The translations under genes and the position numbers were made by a program. A model generated the notes under the pieces. The model was not told the origin of the DNA, searched no databases, and saw only the letters and a program-made list of their open reading frames with translations. A stretch of 64,000 bases of DNA from Galaxea fascicularis (taxonomy: Eukaryota; Cnidaria; Anthozoa; Scleractinia; Euphylliidae): the NCBI GenBank assembly GCA_948470475.1, contig OX419342.1, positions 26,005,552 through 26,069,551 of the forward strand, read 5' to 3'. This document shows, one piece after another, positions 56,601 through 64,000 of this stretch (positions are counted from its first letter, which is position 1; every line of letters begins with the position of its first letter).

Positions 56601-59600
56601 TGCATATGATAATGACGAATCAAGATATGAGCGTGCTTTATGCGAAATCGCTCGAATTTTAAGCCCACTTAGGAAAGGTCAGGGTAGTGCTTGAGCAAAT
56701 ATCATCCACGTCCGTCTCTTTACACTGACCGAGACTTTTTGACTCTTTTCACTTTCATTTCAGTTTCAGTTCGTTTCACCGGATGTTTGCCTGTTGTACG
56801 GATTTAATCAAGTTTAGTTTTCTCTCGACATTAGCTGACAATTGTAAATTAAATATACTGGGATTGATTGATGCGGAATCATCGAACAAAAATCGGCGCC
56901 GAGTACGTGCAGCGACTCAAATCACTCTGTCAGCAGTGGTACCTTTCACTGAAAACCCCACAACAGTTTTTGCTATCGTTGCGACTTGTCATGTTATTCA
57001 TTAAAAACGAACAACACTTGCTTTTCTCCGAGTTGTCTTCGTGTGGGGCAAAACTTTATAGTCTTTGCCGTCTGTTTTTGGAACGCACGTAAGATGAATT
57101 CTATTGAGAGTAGAGATTATTCGTTGAGACTTTAGAAAACGAAGCAAAAATTTGCAAACATAACCCCGGTTTGTTACTTTCTCTATCTGCTACTGACGAG
57201 CGACAAGATCACAGCAGGCTCAAAAGGGCAATGAAAAGCAAAGGCAATATTCTAAACTTGTACAAATTTGAAGAGCAAACAGTCTCATGAAACCTAGAAC
57301 GTAGAGTGGGTTAAAGAAGAATTCTTTGCTTATCAGCAACTCGAAGAGCCTGCGGAGAGTTTGTTGAATAAGGACTCTAAAACATCTCATTTGCGGTCTT
57401 AAAACCCTAAAGGTGTTCTCTTACCATACCGGGTACTTCCCGAATAGAAATATAATGACTCACCAATCGTATGAGCGCTTCGTAGGCAAGATTGCTAAAG
57501 AAAGACGATGAAATAACAGACTGTCTGTTCTGAAGTTGATGAGCTGAAGCGACTGGGTTTCCTTCCAAGTGAGAAATACATTGGCATCTAAACGCTAAGA
57601 CGTTTTATTGAGACGATTAACCCCCTACAGAACAGACGGGGATAGCCGTTTACAGTGTCAAACTTGATATGATGCTCCTGTCATTAACCGCGATGACATC
57701 TATTGTATCCTTAGATGAAATTGAAAAGAGCTCTAGGGGCGAACGCCAATGAGATTCTTCAGTTTCACTCAGTGTATATTCCACCAACAGCTAGCTAAAT
57801 ACAGCCCACAATATTGTCGCGAAAAAAGCTCATTAATCAAGAGAATTTGGATTTATTTTAAGTCAGTAAGCTAGATGCTGCAAATTCCTCGGCGTAATCT
57901 TTAAAACATGGACGAAAGTCAATAATAACATTGCGTGGCAACCGTTGTTAATTTGCCATTTTACATTCTCAACACTTCGCTCCTTTCCCGAAAAACTTAT
58001 GAAAGAAGTGAATAAACACATGTTCTAGCAAAATAGAAACATCTAATTGGGCGCAATGGTTATCGTGCAACTGTCATAAGCATTCCTACGTTTAATCTCA
58101 CCAAGTAATAACTCAGAAGAGATATTAAAGAAACTGTAACAAATCTGAGATAAAAGTAACAATCTCAAGACATGGAGGTCAAAAATAGTGGCCTGCGGTT
58201 GACAAATTAGCGATTTTGTAAACATGGGGACTTAGTGGTGAGTGTTGCTAAGATTTCCGCATGGGTTGGACATTTAGGAAACCCGTGGACTCGCAACAAT
58301 TGTCCTCTTTTTACTGATAAATATAGCTTCACCGAGGTCACGAAATCATGTACATCCCCCTTGCAAACAACAATAGCAAAAAATAATCCACGAAAAGAAC
58401 GACATTTTTGGCAGGTAAAAGCTACACAACTCTATGAATATAACAGATTTCAGTGATACAAAAATGATTGTGAGCTTTTAAAATTCCGTTAAGAAAACAG
58501 CTAGGGCTGGTTACTTATGAATAGTCAGTCTTTAACGGGTCTTATCCATAGAATCGATCAAAAGATAGCACCAGCTTGTACAACATCATCAAAGGCACCA
58601 CGAGAAATAAGCAAACAGCTTTCATTTGGCCCACTAAAAGAGAACTGAGGATGTCTTTTTTTCGGCGGATGCCTTTAATTCACGGAAAGAAGGCCAAACT
58701 TTCTAATTTTACATGCTTAGAACAACATACATTGTTAGTCAAGTTTGTGGTGGGAATTCCTGGTCGGATTTTTCGTAACATATCCTAACTAAAACTCAAA
58801 AGAAACCAAGACTTTCGAACACGCATATGGAAAAAGGCATGTACCACAGTAACTCAAGTTATATTTGGACTCTCTTCACAGTCAAACAAAGAAGGAATAC
58901 TCAGCTCAAACAAAGCCGGTCATAGGGATTACTCCAGATGCGTTGGTATGCAGTGGGGCCAAAGTAAAGGAAATTCAATATAATGAATATTGGGCTAAAA
59001 ATGTATATTACTGAGCAGTGACTAAGTGCACAGCGAAAAACGCAATCAGTATAGAGGGCATATAACTACATAATGCAACCAAATAGTTGTAGAAACGTGA
59101 TGAATGTGAAAACTCTAAAGAACCCAAACGTGAAAGTTGTCACATACAACGAATTTAAATATTCTACGATCACAGCAGGATCCTATGAACACCACTTGCC
59201 CGGCTCTTCCCTATAAGGCAGAACTATAAGGAAAGCCTTGATTAACCATCTGTTGCTACTTGTAAAAGATAAAGCCGAAATCAAATATGAATGCCAACAA
59301 ATTTTTTTCATGAGTCAAACAGCACTCCCTCTTCAAATAAAAGAATTACGCACTGATTGTCTTAAAGACAGGAAACCACCAGTTCAGTATGACGCGGGTA
59401 TTGAAACAAACCGCGGTGACGCACCTTTCCCGTGTGCAAGGCTACTAAGGTTTCAAAAAAAATTGAAAATCAACTTCGCATCCTTCTCTAACGCTATTAC
59501 TTTAAATAACATATTTCCGTAAGAATGAAAATTTCGGAGGCATATCTGTAAGTCATCAATTGTTGTAAACTGTGGTTGTCAAACAGGATTTGAAATATTA

Positions 59601-61660
59601 TGAAGTGCACTGCACTGGTTTTCAGCCGGGCATTGGTACGTAACTGGCCTCGGACTTAATACCATGTATGTGCTTGAAATCACTTCAGTAAATGTTGTTG
59701 TCGGTATTACTTATTGCCGTAGTTATTTCCATTCCAATCTTAACATTGTAAATCAATGTTTTCAGCACTCCAACAAAAGGGACTTTTTCTTTATTGACTC
59801 AGACAGGAAGGTTTCATCTAGATAGAATCACAATTAAATATATCAATCGCAAAATGAAGAAAAATTATAGATGTTAACTGTGATGAAGAGATAGGAAAAG
59901 AATGAAACACAAGAAAACTTAAGAAGCTGCAAAGAATGCACGCCACGGTCACCTCGTGGCTATCTGGGATATTGGTTTCAGATGGACCGAATTAATCAGT
60001 ACAGCAATACAACACAGTTAAGTCCCGCCTTCCATCGGCCTGAACGCAAAATGTTGAAGTTATCATGCAATCCACTTAAATGATTCAGGACAATTTTACA
60101 TGGGCCACACTGGTCGTGTTAGTGGCGTTCACCTGTAGTTGAAGCGATAAAATGAGGATGGTGGTCTTTTGAATTTATCGTATTACAGTTTTTCAATTCA
60201 CAACTTCTGGGAGCCGTAATCTCCTCAACCGCCAACCGCGTTCAGATTTGATTGTAATGGTGATAAGGGAAGAAATCAATCTTTTCCTACTTGTCAAAAC
60301 CCTCTTCCCTAATGTATTGATACCTTGACTGACCAGTCTACTTCAAAACAGGCTGTGATTGACGATAATTATGCAAAAAAAAAAAGAAAAAATAACCCTG
60401 GTTTAAAGAGTTGTAAATGTAAGTGTGAGTTTAGCATTACAAATTGTTAATCAGCTGAAATCGCCCAAAGATTTATCTATTACATTGTCTCGAAATAGGT
60501 TTTTTAAAGCAAATCATGTTTTTGGAACTTAAAAGTTCAAAACCGAAAGGAAATCAAACCACTCATTATGCATAAACATGTCTGACGAGCGAGTATATGG
60601 TGATTATGATGAAACTTCTTTAAATATGAGAACAAGGTCGCCTTGTGTAATACATATCTGACCACCACAAAAACTGCTGCTAAGTATATTTCATTTCACT
60701 GGGCTCACATTCCTTCTTATCCTATACAGCACAACGAACAACAAATCGGGAAATGTGAGAAAAAACAATTTTTGATTACTGAAGATAGCAGCACACCCAT
60801 ATTTCCAAAAGTGCATGATGTTATCCCGTGTATTCCAAGCTAGAAATGTTCCTCCCAGTACTCGAATGAAGATAGCGCTGTTTTCATAGGCCAGCCACTC
60901 TATAGAAACTCATGGGTTACCAGTGCTCACTGGTGCTCATCAGGGAAGTAGCTATCCGTGCTTTTGATTGCCTTAAGCGCTTTTTCATTTGTCATCACGA
61001 GTCCAAGTCGTTAGCGTCGCTGTCACTTCGTGGAACTCCTTTGCTTAGTTATCCTTGACGTTTTTAAGTTGCCAACCTTCCAGCCTTGGATAATTTCGTG
61101 TGTAGGTGAATGGGCTTTATGTGTGTGGGCGAATCGACTTGTAGGCGAAACGACCGACATTCAAATTAGTCAATCATTTATTTCATTGTTTTGACAAAAG
61201 CAGGCTGGAACCGAATGTAGCAGTATCTCTGACGCATTTTTCATAAAGTAGATTATTAACCAGTCTTATGGCTTGTAATAAAACATAAATACATGGGACA
61301 CATAGCAACATTTTAGGAAAAGTACCGTATAAATAATACTAGTTTTACGTGTTCAAGAGCCTTGTTTCTCAAAGATTAAGAGCATTTTGTTCAAAAACTT
61401 TAGTATGAAGTTTGTCAAAGTTGCGAAGCGATTTAACGCGACAAGAGAGGCCACTAGGGCTATTAGCTCTCTTTTGACCTGGATTCGCATTCAGTCTCAT
61501 AAACTAGATGGAATCTAGTCTGATTCCATCCAACCCTTCGTTGAAAGTGACTGCATAATACACCCAAATTAAGGTTTTTCTCTTCTGGTTGTATGCTAAG
61601 GAGAAACCTGCCTTAGTCAGGAGCGCTCCTGCCTTAGTAAAGTAATAAAAAACGCGCCGA
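50617..61660. other. 11-kb interval upstream of BMP2/4 without recognised genes
   Basis: No coding exon, RNA gene or clear transposon seen. Open frames at 50733, 54947, 56232, 59238 and elsewhere match no family and have no splice context. It probably holds the BMP2/4 promoter, a 5' UTR exon and distal regulatory DNA (inference). Repeat density appears lower than in 1-30 kb. Confidence 0.45.
51521..51528 (-). promoter_or_regulatory. Candidate TATA box for BMP2/4
   Basis: TATAAATA on the minus strand (context AAGTATAAATAGACC), about 905 bp upstream of the start codon. It would place a start site near 51495, with a 5' UTR exon spliced to the acceptor at 50638. The donor was not identified with confidence. 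Confidence 0.3.
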
Positions 61661-61806
61661 GTGCATTGTTGAGTTGTATAAGCACGCGGGAATTTTTAAG
61701 AACACGAGAGAAGTGCCTAGAGAAGCACGAGCCGAAGGCGAGTGCTTCTGGCACTTCTCGAGTGTTCTTAAAAATTCCCAAGTGCTTATATAACTCAACA
61801 ATGTAC
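61661..61806. mobile_element. About 146-bp foldback MITE
   Basis: GTGCATTGTTGAGTTGTATA, AGCACGCGGGAATTTTTAAG and AACACGAGAGAAGTGC pair with GCACTTCTCGAGTGTTCTTA, AAAATTCCCAAGTGCTTATA and TAACTCAACAATGTAC. A partial related sequence (CATTATAACTCAACAGTGCA) follows near 61906. Confidence 0.8.
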
Positions 61807-62255
61807 GAGGAACAAGTTTTTCATTTCTTTTATAAAATGTCCCGGAGATTTAAGCGAGCTTTCATACCTATTTGCTCGCGCACGAGCTTGTGACGTAGGC
61901 AGCGTGCATTATAACTCAACAGTGCACGCGTGTGACGTAGAGCGCGTGCTTTATCGGGATATAATGAACTCGATTCGAGCAATCACAGCACGCGTAACTC
62001 TTCCAACATTTTATAATATAAATTAAGTGCCTCTAGAGAATCCAAACAGATGTGACTCAGTTGACCACAGTACTTCAAACTAATTTATGAAAACACCTTT
62101 CAAAACAAACTCGTTGAAATAGTATAAATAAAGGGATGGACAGCATCAAACTCAAACGTTAGAACCTTATCATAGACCATGATAAACAGCATCACGAGAA
62201 AGTCGGTTAGGTAAGCAATACATGTTAAGCGTGCTAGCAAACTGAACGTAGCCTG
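61807..62255. other. Gene-free stretch
   Basis: Contains GTGACGTAG-type words near 61890 and 61931 next to CATTATAACTCAACAGTGCA, probably degenerate relatives of the preceding MITE. No gene. Confidence 0.45.
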
Positions 62256-62835
62256 CAAACAAGCTTTCTCGGGGGGTGGGGGTGGCGAGAGAACTTGCAA
62301 AGATCTCTCTGCGATTTGAATTCCGCCCTTAATGCTCTCTGTGCCAGATAGAAGTCCCGGTTAAAGAAAGATCGCCAAGTCCAAAGGAAACCAAAAAGAA
62401 AGAAGAAGAGCGAGGAAATCCTTGGGATCGCAGTTAAGCTGTCGGGCAAACAAAGATGAAGATGCGATCTTGAATATCGATAACATGACTTCCTTCGAAC
62501 AGTCGACGCGAGTGAAACTGTCGTGTTGTGGCCGAACAAGTTATCGTCTGCCAGAAGCTGTCCTGGTTTCAAATTCAACAGACAGTTCACGTTCAGATAT
62601 TTCAAGATATTCTCGCGCAAGCTTCACGAATAAAAATGTCTTGTTTTTCTCTCATGTTTGTTTTCTGTTGAACATCACAAGAGGTCCGCGCGCGAAACTG
62701 ATGACATCAGCGTCAACTTGAATATCAACCAATCAACATTTTGCATCGAAAATTTCGATGCAGAAGTGATCGTTGCAAGCTTTCTCCATTTTTCTCCTCC
62801 CACCCCCACCCCCCACCCCCCGAGAGAGCTTGCTC
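62256..62835. mobile_element. Nonautonomous element with G-rich terminal repeats
   Basis: Left end CAAGCTTTCTCGGGGGGTGG followed by GGGTGGCGAGAG; right end CACCCCCACCCCCCACCCCC then CGAGAGAGCTTGC. The ends are inverted and G-rich. An internal open frame (62422-62721) has no family resemblance. About 580 bp. Confidence 0.6.
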
Positions 62836-63474
62836 GTAACTAAACACAGCAAGGAGTGCCTAAGCTATTAAGCTTAAGTACTTCTTGATTTCACCCTAAA
62901 ACCAAGGAACAGAATCTTGAACTTCAGACTCTATAAATCTATCTATAAAGCTCTCTTCGACCTTTACTCATAAATGATGGCCTGAATTAAATCTCCTTTC
63001 GATTTTGATTGTAAGTGTTGGCCAAGATGTTTGCCCAGATGAAACCTCTCTTCGATCTTTTCTTTTTCGTGAAGTGGCATTTAGGAAAAGAAACATGCGC
63101 AGTCCTTGCTTGAAACAGCTGGCAAAAGTCACTTACTGTCGCGGTCTTTTATCTCAAAATCATTCAGAAGGGCCCTTGAGCGAGATGTAAAGGTTATCGG
63201 TTGGGTTCTTCAGAAGTTAGCTGCTTTTCTACATTGGTCAGCTTAAATTATACAACCAAAACAGTACAAATTATGTCTTATTGACTATTGAATAGCATTA
63301 AACTTAGCAACTGAATACACAGAAATGTCAGCTGATAATCTTTTTCCTAGATAGAAAACACCAGTCTACGTTTTAACCTCTAAAGGAACAAGAGCAGTAA
63401 CACGAAACAAACGCCAACGAGACAATGATAAAAACAATAACATCTCAAAGTGAGCAAAAAAATAAAGAAACAAG
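62836..63474. other. Gene-free stretch
   Basis: No exon, RNA gene or repeat recognised. Confidence 0.45.
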
Positions 63475-63475
63475 C

Positions 63476-63531
<56 letters not shown>

Positions 63532-63566
63532 CAACAACAACAATAATAATAATAATAATAATAATC
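63475..63566. repeat. (AAT)n/(AAC)n microsatellite
   Basis: Compound trinucleotide repeat: AAT units, a short AAC block near 63528-63542, then AAT units again. Poly-Asn, poly-Ile and poly-Tyr open frames across it are artefacts. Confidence 0.97.
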
Positions 63567-64000
63567 AAAAACGGCAGCAGATTGCACAAAAAGAAACAAT
63601 CAACAAACGAAACGAAATAAAAGGAAAACAACTAAATAACTAACAAACAAACAAGCACACAAAAATCAGTGATAGCGACAAAATAAGGGAAACAAAACAA
63701 CGGCATCGGTGACGCAAGGTTCGGTCTCGCTGGCTTAGGAATAGAAGGTGAAATAAGGCTTTCTGTCAAGCCGACAATTATGAAATTGCCATCTCGTCGT
63801 CTTCGCCTCATAATGACCTAATCCTATTTTATGTACCACCTTTGCACGTCCTAACAGGCTCCACACACGCAAGGTCTACCCAACGAGGTATATAGGCCTT
63901 TTTTTGTAACCGTTGCAAAAACACAGAGACCCACATGTTCAATGATTTCTCCCTCTATCCTCTGACTACTTAACAAACCTTCCAGACTTATACACCTGCA
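63567..64000. other. Gene-free stretch to the window end
   Basis: AT-rich sequence; nothing recognised. Confidence 0.45.

Noticed and set aside
63366..63643. Open frames with poly-Asn, poly-Ile or poly-Tyr
   Set aside because: Translations of the AAT/AAC microsatellite in different frames.

Overview
The window is animal nuclear DNA, most likely from a cnidarian and probably a stony coral or other hexacorallian. The signs are intron-rich genes with GT..AG junctions, an AT-rich background packed with short inverted-repeat (MITE-like) elements, and typical animal developmental and housekeeping genes. Species cannot be told from the sequence alone, and the cnidarian call is inference.

I reconstructed six protein genes and one tRNA by reading exons and checking that splice phases join. 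Every gene gives an open frame of the length expected for its family. They are: ERH (minus, 6214-8970, 4 exons, 101 aa); a CDKN3/KAP-type gene (plus, 9205-14430, 9 exons, 220 aa), head-to-head with ERH across only 234 bp; a small heat-shock protein (plus, 16861-18127, 2 exons, 184 aa); an ovothiol-type (OvoA C-terminal-like) methyltransferase (minus, 18705-22696, 4 exons, 287 aa), convergent with the heat-shock gene; tRNA-Ala(CGC) with a 14-nt intron (minus, 23159-23244); ABCB10, a mitochondrial ABC transporter (minus, 29771-40324, 13 exons, 695 aa); and BMP2/4 (minus, 48694-50616, 2 coding exons, 376 aa).

Layout: 1-6.2 kb is repeat-rich (a large foldback, a broken integrase, a minisatellite, a tRNA-derived repeat). 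6.2-22.7 kb is gene-dense, with MITEs in many introns. 23.8-28.5 kb is a run of four neighbouring inverted-repeat elements; the largest carries a short motif phased every 20 or 23 bp. 29.8-40.3 kb is ABCB10, with hAT-like, Mutator-like and mariner-like insertions in its introns. 40.3-48.7 kb and 50.6-64 kb flank BMP2/4 and contain no convincing coding exon, only MITEs and simple repeats; this may be regulatory territory.

The points most worth following are the CDKN3 homologue, which has lost two catalytic residues but kept the cysteine; the membrane-anchored stand-alone ovothiol-type methyltransferase; the phased motif array in the 25.3-27.4 kb palindrome; and the intron in tRNA-Ala. The genes are functionally unrelated, so there is no operon logic. 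The only shared control suggested is the ERH/CDKN3 bidirectional promoter.
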